A DNA stretch of 59,908 bases, taken from the NCBI GenBank assembly GCA_016234855.1, contig JACRNO010000006.1:1-59908 (forward strand). The letters run 5' to 3'. Positions 42,677-50,762 of the stretch are shown here, in pieces. Position 1 is the first letter of the stretch. Every line of letters starts with the position of its first letter. Source of the stretch: Deltaproteobacteria bacterium. GTDB taxonomy: Bacteria; Desulfobacterota; GWC2-55-46. The notes below the pieces were generated by a model, which was not told the DNA's origin, did no database searches, and saw only the letters and a program-made list of their open reading frames with translations. The translations under genes were made by a program, and so were the position numbers.

Positions 42677-43255
42677 CTACTCCACAATCTTCACCGTCAT
42701 CTCAACGCGCTCGTTCGGCAGGTCGCGGCGGTCGCGCGGGAGCTTGACAATCTTGTCCGCCACGTCCATCCCCTTCACCACCTCTCCGAAGACCGTATAC
42801 TTTCCGTCCAGAAAAGTGGAGTCGGCAACTACGATGAAAAACTGCGAGCCCGCGCTGTTCGGGTCGTTCGACCGCGCCATGGAGACTATGCCCCTCTTGT
42901 GCGAGACCTTGTTGAACTCGGCTTTTATTTGGTACCCCGGCCCGCCCTGGCCATAGGCGGCCGCATTCGACCCCTTGGTGTTCGGGTCTCCGCCCTGTAT
43001 CATAAAGCCGGGGATGACCCTGTGGAAAATGGTCTTGTCGTAAAAACCCTTTTTGGCGAGCGCGATAAAGTTCTCGACGTGCTTCGGCGCGATGTCTGAA
43101 CGGAACTTTATGACTATATCGCCATACTTCGTGGATATTATCGCGGTCGGCTCTTTTGGCGTTACGCCTGCGTCCTCCGAGTTCGAGACGCCGGGCGCGG
43201 CCATTAAAAACACGGCCAGCATAAAGGATACACAAACGTATTTGAAGATGTTCAT
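42677..43255 (-). CDS. Exported peptidyl-prolyl cis-trans isomerase (cyclophilin)
   Basis: This enzyme catalyses proline isomerisation during protein folding. A signal peptide (MNIFKYVCVSFMLAVFLMAA) starts at the ATG at 43255, which is preceded by GGAGGT; the frame itself opens six codons earlier. Cyclophilin landmarks are FHRVIPGFMIQGGDPNTKG with the catalytic Arg, then GIVSMARSNDPNSAGSQFFI and YTVFGEVVKGMDV. It is about 70% identical by eye to the cytoplasmic paralogue just upstream, pointing to a local duplication with gain of an export signal. It probably acts on exported proteins in the periplasm. Confidence 0.93.
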   Translation of the reverse strand: MNIFKYVCVSFMLAVFLMAAPGVSNSEDAGVTPKEPTAIISTKYGDIVIKFRSDIAPKHVENFIALAKKGFYDKTIFHRVIPGFMIQGGDPNTKGSNAAAYGQGGPGYQIKAEFNKVSHKRGIVSMARSNDPNSAGSQFFIVVADSTFLDGKYTVFGEVVKGMDVADKIVKLPRDRRDLPNERVEMTVKIVE

Positions 43256-43352
43256 CGGTACCTCCGCATACATAAGAATTTCATTAGAATGTATCCGCTC
43301 CCATGCCCCAAGTCAATATCATTTTTAACGGCGCGTCCGCCCCTTTCACCAT

Positions 43353-43383
43353 AAAAAAACCGCCGTCTCCAAAGAGACGGCGG
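43353..43383 (-). terminator. Terminator after the cytoplasmic cyclophilin gene
   Basis: A 9-bp stem (CGCCGTCTC / GAGACGGCG) is followed on the minus strand by TTTTTTT, 28 bases past the cyclophilin stop. Confidence 0.88.
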
Positions 43384-43410
43384 GGCATAAGGACGGATAT
43401 AACGCTCGCG

Positions 43411-43902
43411 CTACTCGGAGACGGTCACCTTCATCTCAACGCGCTCGTTCGGCAGGTCGCGCGGATTACGCGGAAGCTCGACTATCTTATCGACCGCTTC
43501 CATGCCTGAAGTGACCTCGCCGAAGACCGTATACTGCTTGTCAAGGAACCTTGAAGCGGCCACGACGATAAAGAACTGCGAGCCCGCGCTGTGCGGGTCC
43601 TGCGACCTCGCCATCGAGACTATGCCCCTTGTGTGGGATACGCCGCTGAACTCGGCCATGACCGTATGCCCCGGCCCGCCCGTGCCGTAAAGGCGCGTAT
43701 CCTGCCCCTTGGTGTTCGGGTCTCCGCCCTGAATCATGAAGCCGGGGATGACCCTGTGGAATATCGTCCCGTCGTAGAACCCTTTTTTTGCAAGCGTGAT
43801 AAAGTTCTCAACGTGCTTCGGGGCCACGTCCGGACGGAATTTTATCACGATATCGCCGTACTTCGTTGATATAGTCGCCGTTGGTATCTTCTTTTCAGTC
43901 AC
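43411..43902 (-). CDS. Cytoplasmic peptidyl-prolyl cis-trans isomerase (cyclophilin)
   Basis: The 163-residue cyclophilin has no signal peptide. The active-site segment FHRVIPGFMIQGGDPNTKG, SMARSQDPHSAGSQFFI and YTVFGEVTSGMEAVDKIV are intact. Its length matches single-domain bacterial cyclophilins. GGAGAAGAG lies ahead of the ATG. It forms a tandem pair with the exported paralogue, but each has its own terminator. Confidence 0.95.
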   Translation of the reverse strand: MTEKKIPTATISTKYGDIVIKFRPDVAPKHVENFITLAKKGFYDGTIFHRVIPGFMIQGGDPNTKGQDTRLYGTGGPGHTVMAEFSGVSHTRGIVSMARSQDPHSAGSQFFIVVAASRFLDKQYTVFGEVTSGMEAVDKIVELPRNPRDLPNERVEMKVTVSE

Positions 43903-44047
43903 TTTCTCTTCTCCTTATGCTGTAATTAAGAATACGCCCGCCTGCGGCGCATCCATAATAATTTAACCGCTGAGCAGCCTCAAGTCAACCATTCTTTTGC
44001 TCGTAAAACAACGAAAGGCGCAATAATGACAGGACGTAACCACCGCC

Positions 44048-44076
44048 TTGCGGCAACGTTACCCCTCTGATATACT
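44048..44076 (+). promoter_or_regulatory. Promoter of the aldehyde dehydrogenase pseudogene
   Basis: TTGCGG (44048-44053) and TATACT (44071-44076) are separated by 17 bases, 25 bases ahead of the ATG. Confidence 0.6.
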
Positions 44077-44100
44077 CTAAAAAAGCTATTCTGGAGACCC

Positions 44101-45447
44101 ATGCCGACCTCATACCTCAACTTCATAGACGGCAAGCCCTGCCCTGCGGCATCCGGCAAGACGCTTGCGAGCACGAACCCGGCCGATACGACCGACGTCA
44201 TAGGCACGGTCCCGGCGTCAGGGCGCGCTGACGTGGATGCGGCGGTTGACGCGGCCCGCCGCGCATTTGCATCATGGCGGCTCGTGCCCGCGCCGAAACG
44301 TGGCGAGATGCTCTTCAGAGCGGCAGAACTCCTCCTGAAGAAAAAGGAAGAACTCGGCAGGCTCGTTACGCAGGAGATGGGCAAGGTCCTTGCCGAGGGG
44401 CTCGGCGACGTGCAGGAGGCCATTGACATGGCCTTTTACATGGCCGGAGAAGGCAGAAGGCTCACCGGCGAGACCGTGCCGTCCGAACTGCCGTTCAAGG
44501 ACTGCAAGTCCGCGCGCGTGCCCATCGGCGCGTTCAGCCTCATAACGCCGTGGAACTTTCCGGTTGCCATACCCGCCTGGAAGATATTTCCGGCCATAAT
44601 AGCGGGTCGCGGCCGCAGGGGTGCCGCCAGGGGTCGTCAATATCGTGCACGGCACGGGCGCTGATACCGGCGAATACCTCGCCACGCATCCGGGCATGGA
44701 CGGCATATCGTTTACAGGCTCGTCTGTTGTGGGCGAGAGGCTGGCGACGCTCTGCAACGGTCTTGGCAAGGAGATGTCCTGCGAGATGGGCGGCAAGAAC
44801 CCGATAATCGTCATGGACGACGCTAACCTCGAACTCGCGGTCGAAGGCGCGCTCTGGGGCGGCTTCGGCACTACCGGCCAGCGCTGCACAGCGGCCTCGC
44901 GCCTTATCGTGCATACGAAGGTCTATGACAGGTTCCTCGATATGTTCGCGACCGCCGCCGGCAAGATATCGACGTCGGCAAAGAAGAAGGCGCCCGGCTC
45001 GTCATCGGCGGCAACGCGGCAAAGCAAGGCCCGCTCAAGAACGGATGGTTCGTCGAGCCGACGATATTCGCGGACGTCACGCCCCGGATGCGTATAGCAC
45101 GGGAAGAGATATTCGGCCCGGTCGTCTCGGTCATCCGGGTGAACGGCCTTGACGAAGCCGTCGCCGTTGCAAACGGCGCGGACTACGGCCTGTCGGCGTC
45201 CATCTACACGCAGGACGTAAACAGAAGCGCGCTGGCAGAGCGCGACCTTGAGGCGGGCATCGTCTACATAAACGCTCCGACCATCGGCGCGGAGATACAA
45301 CTGCCCTTCGGCGGCGTGAAAAAGAGCGGGCTTGGCCGTAAGGAGGCCGGTGGAAGGGGCGGGGCGCTCGACATGTTCACGCGCTGGAAGGTCGTGTACA
45401 GGGATTTTAGCGGCAGACTCCAACGGGCGCAGATAGACAGGGACTGA
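44101..45447 (+). pseudogene. NAD(P)-dependent aldehyde dehydrogenase (succinate-semialdehyde type), broken
   Basis: Three frames together cover one aldehyde dehydrogenase. The first (44101 to about 44607) ends at the conserved TPWNFPVAIPAWKIFPAIIAG. The second resumes near 44607 (AAGVPPGVVNIVHGTG) and holds the catalytic motifs EMGGKNP and GTTGQRCTAASR. The third, from about 44970, gives DVGKEEGARLVIGG to the C-terminus (LPFGGVKKSGLGRKE). At both junctions some 25-35 residues expected in the family are absent: the cofactor-binding TVVFKPAE-type segment, and the RVGNGL...GPV segment. These are therefore deletions with frameshifts, not single-base errors. GGAG precedes the ATG. A GabT-type gene 1.3 kb downstream suggests a former GABA-degradation pair. 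Confidence 0.85.
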
Positions 45448-45484
45448 AGCGCGCCTTTTCCTTTTCAAGGGGGCAGCTTTTTTC

Positions 45485-45514
45485 TTGTCGCTCCCGGTTT
45501 CTTTCTGTTATAAT
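45485..45514 (+). promoter_or_regulatory. Promoter of the ferritin-like gene
   Basis: TTGTCG (45485-45490) and a perfect TATAAT (45509-45514) are 18 bases apart, about 60 bases ahead of the ATG. Confidence 0.7.
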
Positions 45515-45575
45515 CCGACTCTCGGCAGATGAGACGGGCCATCGGCAACCACTCATACCAATTCAGGAGGCTTCA

Positions 45576-46073
45576 ATGAACCCGGTGTATTTCACAGGAA
45601 AGGAAGTGCTCGACATGGCCGTCAAGATAGAGGAAAACGGCCTTCGTTACTATACGGACGCGGCTGCCGCGGCAAAGGCCGCGCCGCTAAAGGAACTCTT
45701 CGGCTATCTCGCAGACCAGGAGAAAGACCATATCAAGGTCTTCTCAGGACTGCGTAAGCTGATTGCCGATACTGGCTCGGAAAGCAGCCAGGCCGACTAC
45801 GGCGAAGAGGCCGCGCTCTATCTCAACGCCCTTGCCGACTCCGAGGTCTTCACCAACGCCAACGAGGGCGCACGGCTTGCAAAGACCGTCAAGGGCGAGC
45901 GCGAGGCCGTGGAGATGGCCATCGGCATGGAAAAGGATTCTCTGCTGTTCTACTACGAGATACAGAAGATGATACGCCCCCAGGACGCAAGCGTGCTCGA
46001 ACACCTCATAGGACAGGAGAAAGACCACGTCAGGAGGCTGACGGCCTACCTTAAGACGATGGGGAAAAAGTAA
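45576..46073 (+). CDS. Ferritin-like diiron protein (rubrerythrin-type four-helix domain)
   Basis: The 165-residue helical protein has the paired carboxylate pattern of ferritin-like diiron sites. Glu19/Glu20 (KIEENGLRYY) and E49xxH52 (DQEKDHIKVF) lie in the first half, and GMEKDSLLFYYEI and GQEKDHVRRL in the second. No rubredoxin domain is attached. AGGAGG is placed well ahead of the ATG. Such proteins handle iron or reduce peroxide in anaerobes and microaerophiles; the exact reaction is not determinable here. Confidence 0.88.
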   Translation: MNPVYFTGKEVLDMAVKIEENGLRYYTDAAAAAKAAPLKELFGYLADQEKDHIKVFSGLRKLIADTGSESSQADYGEEAALYLNALADSEVFTNANEGARLAKTVKGEREAVEMAIGMEKDSLLFYYEIQKMIRPQDASVLEHLIGQEKDHVRRLTAYLKTMGKK

Positions 46074-46292
46074 GGAATACCGTTGCGGGTTCTATTGCGG
46101 GTTCAAGTTTGTAGTTTGCAGGTTGGGTTAAGCGCGGCAGACCCAACATGATTCGTGGCGGGAAGTTGGAGGTAGGGGGTGGTGGAGTCTTTACCACCTC
46201 CTGCTCCCCGCCTCCCACCTCCTGTCCTTACTGTTAACTCGCGGTATAAAGCAATTTATCGCGTTCGCATCATTAAAAGGAGCAACCATATT

Positions 46293-46535
46293 ATGACCAT
46301 TAAAACTTACCCCTGCCCGACTTGTAAGGCTCAGGCCAGCGGCAGAGGCCACCTGTGCCACCCGGACAAGACCGAGACCCCGTTCAAGTGCGAGTTCTGC
46401 GGCAAGCAGACCAACGACCCGCGCCACGTCTGCGCTAAGATACTTGACAACCTTGAGTACTACTGCAAGAAGTGCGGCCGCCTCGCGGTCTACGACACGC
46501 AGTTGTGCGAGCCTGAATTGATTATAGGCGAGTAG
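46293..46535 (+). CDS. Small multi-zinc-ribbon protein
   Basis: The frame is open from 46179, but the ATG at 46293, preceded by AAAAGGAG, is the start. It gives 80 residues with paired metal-binding knuckles: CPTC, HLCHP, CEFC, HVC and CKKC. The likely fold is two small zinc ribbons. The function is unknown; zinc binding is inferred from the cysteine spacing. Confidence 0.72.
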   Translation: MTIKTYPCPTCKAQASGRGHLCHPDKTETPFKCEFCGKQTNDPRHVCAKILDNLEYYCKKCGRLAVYDTQLCEPELIIGE

Positions 46536-46544
46536 ATGCAGTTG

Positions 46545-46616
46545 CGTAGGAAGGGCTGCGCCCACCTTTCACATGAGTCATCATCCGGCATTTTGGCGGG
46601 CGCAGCCCTTCCTACG
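46545..46616. repeat. Inverted repeat between the zinc-ribbon gene and gabT
   Basis: Arms CGTAGGAAGGGCTGCGCCC (46545-46563) and GGGCGCAGCCCTTCCTACG (46598-46616) are perfectly complementary over 19 bp, with a 34-base spacer. It looks like an interspersed palindromic element and could also act as a terminator, but lacks a U-tract. Confidence 0.85.
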
Positions 46617-46708
46617 GGACTGGAAAGTTATTGCTCATGCGGCGCCCGGCAGGACGGGCGCGCCGCATAATAACACCCCCATATACCTCACTGTACCGTA
46701 CATGACCC

Positions 46709-47995
46709 ATGCCTGAGACAAACTCAACCGATATAATAACAAGGGCAAAGGCGCATCTGACCCCTGCCCTCGTCTTTCACACGGATATCGTCGCTGTGGA
46801 GGCCGAGGGCCTATACGTCTGGGGCGGGGACGGTAGGCGCTACATGGACTTCTCATCCGGCCTTGCAACGGTCAATCTCGGCCATTGCCCGCCGACCGTC
46901 ACGGCGGCGGCAAAAGACCAGATGGAGCGGCTCATCCACTCCGGCTGCATCTTTTACTATCAATCCGAGGTCGAGCTTGCGGAAAGGCTCGCCCGCGTCA
47001 CCCCGGCGTCCATCGAGATGTTCTTCTTCTCCAACTCCGGAGCAGAGGCCGTGGAAGGCGCGCTGAAACTTGCGCGCTTCGTAACAGGCAGGCAGGGCAT
47101 CATCGCCTTTACCGGCGGGTTTCACGGCAGGACCCTGGGCGCGGTCTCGCTCACCACGTCGAACGTGAAATACAGGAACCGCTACCATCCGCTCCTGCCG
47201 TCGGTCTATCACGCGCCGTACCCGTACTGTTACCGCTGTCCCATGGGCAAGGAGCGCGCCACGTGCCATACCGACTGTTTCGAGCAGCTCAAGCGGATAC
47301 TCCGCCATCAGATCAACCCGCAGGAAGTCGCCTGCATGGTCTTCGAGCCTATACTGGGCGAAGGCGGCTACGTGGTGCCGCCGGACGACTACGTTATGAA
47401 ACTGCGCGAGCTGTGCACGAAGGAAGGCATACTCCTTGTGGCCGACGAGGTGCAGACCGGGTTCGGCCGCGCGGGGAAATGGTTTGCATGCGAACACTGG
47501 GGCCTGCAACCCGATATCATCACCATGGCAAAGGGCATTGCCTCCGGGTTTCCGTTGAGCGCGGTCGGGGCATCAAGGGAGATTATGACAAGATGGACGC
47601 CGGGCGCGCACGGCACGACCTTCGGCGGCAATCCGGTCGCATGTGCTGCCGCATGCGCGACCATAGACGCCATAGAAAACGGCTCGCTCCTCGAACGCAG
47701 CGCCGAGGTCTCGGCTTACGCCATGACGCGCATACGCGATCTGCAAAGGCGCTGCCCATCGCTCGGGGACGTGCGCGGAAAGGGCATGATGATAGGCATG
47801 GAGTTCATAAACCCGGACAAGACCCCGGCAAAGACGTTCCTTGAAAAGACGCAATTGAAGTGCCTTGAGGCCGGGCTCATCATCGTCGAGTGCGGCATCG
47901 ACAAGAACATAGCGCGCCTCATGCCGCCGCTCGTAACGACAAAAGACCAGATGCAAGAGGCCCTTGATATCTTCGAGGAGGCCCTTCTTGTCTGA
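46709..47995 (+). CDS. gabT: Class III PLP aminotransferase, 4-aminobutyrate aminotransferase type
   Basis: The 428-residue enzyme transfers an amino group from an omega-amino acid, most likely 4-aminobutyrate, to a 2-oxo acid. PLP motifs are FFFSNSGAEAVEGALKLAR, Asp246 in LLVADEVQTGFGR, and the Schiff-base Lys275 in ITMAKGIASGFPL, with GTTFGGNPVACAAA after it. A Cys-rich insert (YCYRCPMGKERATCHTDC) is as in several anaerobe GabT-like proteins. Acetylornithine-type or other omega-transaminase activity cannot be excluded. The last codons overlap the next gene by 8 bases, so the two are translationally coupled. Confidence 0.85.
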   Translation: MPETNSTDIITRAKAHLTPALVFHTDIVAVEAEGLYVWGGDGRRYMDFSSGLATVNLGHCPPTVTAAAKDQMERLIHSGCIFYYQSEVELAERLARVTPASIEMFFFSNSGAEAVEGALKLARFVTGRQGIIAFTGGFHGRTLGAVSLTTSNVKYRNRYHPLLPSVYHAPYPYCYRCPMGKERATCHTDCFEQLKRILRHQINPQEVACMVFEPILGEGGYVVPPDDYVMKLRELCTKEGILLVADEVQTGFGRAGKWFACEHWGLQPDIITMAKGIASGFPLSAVGASREIMTRWTPGAHGTTFGGNPVACAAACATIDAIENGSLLERSAEVSAYAMTRIRDLQRRCPSLGDVRGKGMMIGMEFINPDKTPAKTFLEKTQLKCLEAGLIIVECGIDKNIARLMPPLVTTKDQMQEALDIFEEALLV

Positions 47996-50150
47996 CAGGC
48001 GTCTGACCGTGGTCTTCGCGCTCGTTGCATGCGCGGCCGTAGTCGTCTCCTTTCTATCCGACGGCATGGCCGGTCACGTGCCGCAATCTGTTGCCGCAAG
48101 CGCGCTCGCCAACGCAGGGAGCGTCATCGGCAACGGCGTCTTCCTCGGCATACTCTCCGTTGGACTCTATCTCATCGGCAGATACTCCGGCAAAGAGAGT
48201 TTCAAAGACCTCGGGAAATGGGCCCTTGTCTCGGTAATCGCGAGCGGCGCAATCGTCCATATCCTCAAGACCGCGTTTGAAAGGCCGCGCCCCTCGCATG
48301 CTGTCAGGGACATTGGCGCGTTTCTCAGCAACCCGTCTCTCTTCGACTTTACCGGCAGGTTCAACTCCATGCCGTCCGGCCACACCGTGGCGGCCTTCGC
48401 CTTCGCTTACGTGGCAGGCAGACGTTTTCCGAGGCTTGCCCCGCTATTCTACGTCCTGGCCGCGTTTGTCGCGGGCTCGCGCGTATATCTCGGCTCGCAC
48501 TATCCGTCCGACGTCGTCATAGGCGGCCTCGTGGGCCTCGGCATAGGCTGGGTCGTGACGGACAAGATACAATTCAAGAAGCGCTGGCTCATCGGCGCCC
48601 TTATATGCCTTACCGTCTTCATCTCGTTCTTCAAGAGCGGGAGCTTCATCCTCTTTGACGTGGACGAGGCGGTCTTCTCGGAAGCGGCCAGAGAGATGGT
48701 CGAGACCGGCGACTATATAACGCCGACCTACAACTACGAGCCGCGCTATGACAAACCCATACTCTACTACTGGTTCTCGTCTGCCGCCTACAGGCTCGGC
48801 GGCGTTAACGAGGCGAGCGCGCGGGCGACCTCCGGGGTCTTCGGCGTCCTCCTTACCCTGATGACCTTCGCCTTCGTGCGGCGGATTCGAGGAGAATTGG
48901 CCGCGTATCTTGCGGCCGTAGCGCTTCTTCTGAATATCGAGTTCTTCGCATACTCGCACTCGGCCGTAACCGACATGACGCTCGCGTTCTTCATCGCGGC
49001 GGCCGTCTACGCCTTCTATCTCGCAGAGCACGAGGGCGACCGGCGCTGGAGGGCCGTCTTCTGGGCGGCCGCCGCCCTTGCCGTGCTGACCAAGGGGATA
49101 ATCGGTATCCTCTTCCCGGTAGGCGCGGCATTCTTCTATCTCGCCGCGTTGAGACAGCCCGGCCGGATTAAAGAGCTTTTCAAACCGGCCTATATCGCCC
49201 TCTTTCTCATCATCGCCGCGCCGTGGTTTATTGCCGAGTACAGCGTAAACGGCCGCGAGTTCTTCGACGCCTTCATCATCAAGCACCACTTCCAGCGCTA
49301 CAGCGGCGTAATCTCAAGCCACTCAGGGCCGGTATACTTCTACGTCGGCATCATGCTCCTCGGATTTTTCCCGTGGGTGGCCTTTCTGCCGGGCGCGCTC
49401 TGGCGCTCTGTCAAAGACCGCCTCAACCCTGAATCCGGGCTTGAGCTTCTGGCCGCAGTCTGGCTCGTCTTCGTCTTTGTCTTCTTCACCATCTCCAGAA
49501 CGAAGCTGCCGAACTACATATTCCCTCTCTTTGCGCCTGCCGCCATATTAGCTAGCGACCAGGCCGCCTCCATGATAAAAGGCGGCAACTCCTCAAAAAA
49601 AGGCGCGCTCTGGTTCCTTATCATAATCTCCGTTGCCTTCGGCGTAGCGCTCTTCGCCCTGCCGCATCTTAACGTCAGGATGGATATCAAACTGCCTCTG
49701 ACGGTCTTCTACTCGGCAGGCGCGGTCTTCCTTTTGACCGCATCATGCGCCGCCTATGCGATGAAGAACGCCCGTATCGGCCTCACAGGCATCGGGTTGC
49801 TTGCCGCGGGCCTCATAATAATCCTCCGGCTCTATGCCCTGCCGCCGGTCAATATCGCGCTTCAAAAAGACCTCTACGACCTGTCAAGCTACGCAAGCGG
49901 ATGCGACAAAGAAACACGTCTTGCGACTTATGAGATAAACAAACCGAGCATCCCGTTCTACGCAAGGCGCGGGATTGTAAAACTGGAGCGCACCGGGGCC
50001 AATGACATCACAAATGCCGCATCAGCCGGCCCGCTTCTCCTCATCACCGAGGGCTCGCGCATGGAAGAGCTTGGCGCACAAACAGGGTTGCGCACGATAA
50101 TGACCCGCGGCAGATACGTCCTTCTTGGGAATACGGAGTGCGGCGGGTAA
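47988..50150 (+). CDS. Fusion of PAP2 lipid phosphatase and ArnT/PMT-type glycosyltransferase
   Basis: The start is the TTG at 47988, with GAGGAGG six bases ahead; the frame opens 8 codons earlier. The N-terminal part (about 1-200) is a PAP2 phosphatase with all three motifs: KTAFERPRP (K94, R99), PSGH (129-132) and SRVYLGSHYPSD (S164, R165, H171, D175). The remaining 500 residues form a GT-C transferase like ArnT/PMT_2, with the luminal acidic motif DVDEAVFSEAAREM near 223, YDKPILYYW, and about ten membrane helices. Such transferases use polyprenyl-phosphate sugars and release the lipid phosphate. The fused phosphatase could recycle the carrier or dephosphorylate the lipid acceptor. Both active sites look intact. 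Confidence 0.85.
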   Translation: MSDRRLTVVFALVACAAVVVSFLSDGMAGHVPQSVAASALANAGSVIGNGVFLGILSVGLYLIGRYSGKESFKDLGKWALVSVIASGAIVHILKTAFERPRPSHAVRDIGAFLSNPSLFDFTGRFNSMPSGHTVAAFAFAYVAGRRFPRLAPLFYVLAAFVAGSRVYLGSHYPSDVVIGGLVGLGIGWVVTDKIQFKKRWLIGALICLTVFISFFKSGSFILFDVDEAVFSEAAREMVETGDYITPTYNYEPRYDKPILYYWFSSAAYRLGGVNEASARATSGVFGVLLTLMTFAFVRRIRGELAAYLAAVALLLNIEFFAYSHSAVTDMTLAFFIAAAVYAFYLAEHEGDRRWRAVFWAAAALAVLTKGIIGILFPVGAAFFYLAALRQPGRIKELFKPAYIALFLIIAAPWFIAEYSVNGREFFDAFIIKHHFQRYSGVISSHSGPVYFYVGIMLLGFFPWVAFLPGALWRSVKDRLNPESGLELLAAVWLVFVFVFFTISRTKLPNYIFPLFAPAAILASDQAASMIKGGNSSKKGALWFLIIISVAFGVALFALPHLNVRMDIKLPLTVFYSAGAVFLLTASCAAYAMKNARIGLTGIGLLAAGLIIILRLYALPPVNIALQKDLYDLSSYASGCDKETRLATYEINKPSIPFYARRGIVKLERTGANDITNAASAGPLLLITEGSRMEELGAQTGLRTIMTRGRYVLLGNTECGG

Positions 50151-50388
50151 GGGGTCTTTCTCCTCCCCTTTTTAAAGGGGAGGTTGGTAGGGGTTACTCT
50201 AACGCGCTCAAACCATAACTCCCCGCGACCCACGCCGCTTGGCGTGGGTGCCCCCCTCTTTAAAAAGAGGGGGTTTATTGTTTTTGTCCATTTGAAAAGA
50301 TAAGACTATAAGAAGAGTACCAACCCCTCCCTACGGATATCCTATCTCTCTATGCGATTGATTAAGCGGATTGAAATGGCGGAAAAAC
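50151..50388. other. Intergenic stretch with palindromic repeats
   Basis: CTCCCCTTTTTAAAGGGGAG (50163-50182) and CCCCTCTTTAAAAAGAGGGG (50253-50273) are two hairpins facing each other across GTTGGTAGGGG and CCACGCCGCTTGGCGTGG. The first may terminate the PAP2 fusion gene. No gene was recognised. Confidence 0.6.
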
Positions 50389-50464
50389 TGGAGGCGGCGA
50401 GCGGATTCGAACCGCTGAATGGCAGTTTTGCAGACTGCTCCATTAACCACTTGGGTACGCCGCC
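50389..50464 (-). tRNA. tRNA-Cys (anticodon GCA)
   Basis: The 76-base cloverleaf on the minus strand has acceptor GGCGGCG/CGCCGCC, anticodon arm GCAGT-CTGCAAA-ACTGC, and T arm AGCGGTTCGAATCCGCT. The discriminator is U73, as usual for tRNA-Cys, and CCA is encoded (50391-50389). Confidence 0.97.
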
Positions 50465-50484
50465 GGGGCGGAAGTAAGACAGAT

Positions 50485-50514
50485 ACTATAACGGACGACG
50501 GTCAATATTGTCAA
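50485..50514 (-). promoter_or_regulatory. Promoter of tRNA-Cys
   Basis: TTGACA (50514-50509) and TATAGT (50490-50485) are 18 bases apart on the minus strand, about 20 bases ahead of the tRNA. Confidence 0.82.
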
Positions 50515-50577
50515 GACAAATAGGGTGTTTTAAGACCTTGCAACAGAGAACAAACAGGGTATCCGGCACGATTGATT

Positions 50578-50757
50578 GTTGGGTTACGCTACGCTAACCC
50601 AACCTACGGACTAACTTAACAAGCAACTTCACGGATGGGCTCAGCTCTTTATCGTTCCCACGCTCCTGCGTGGGAACGCATCCAGTGACGCTCCAGCGTC
50701 CCGGTCAATTGCTAATCCCCCTCATCCCTTCCTTCTCCCCAAGGGGAGAAGGAGTCT
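50578..50757. repeat. Cluster of three interspersed palindromic repeats
   Basis: GTTGGGTTACGC/GCTAACCCAAC (50579-50602), CGTTCCCACGCTCCTGCGTG with GGAACG (50652-50678) and CCTTCTCCCCAAGGGGAGAAGG (50730-50751) lie in a row between tRNA-Cys and hemC. hemD, often next to hemC, is not here. Confidence 0.7.
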
Positions 50758-50762
50758 CAAAT

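Noticed and set aside
46179-46292. N-terminal extension of the zinc-ribbon protein
   Set aside because: The first 38 codons are low-complexity repeat DNA, and a strong ribosome site lies just before the ATG at 46293.
47964-47987. TTG at 47964 as the start of the PAP2 fusion
   Set aside because: The GAGGAGG ribosome site lies downstream of it and is correctly placed for the TTG at 47988.
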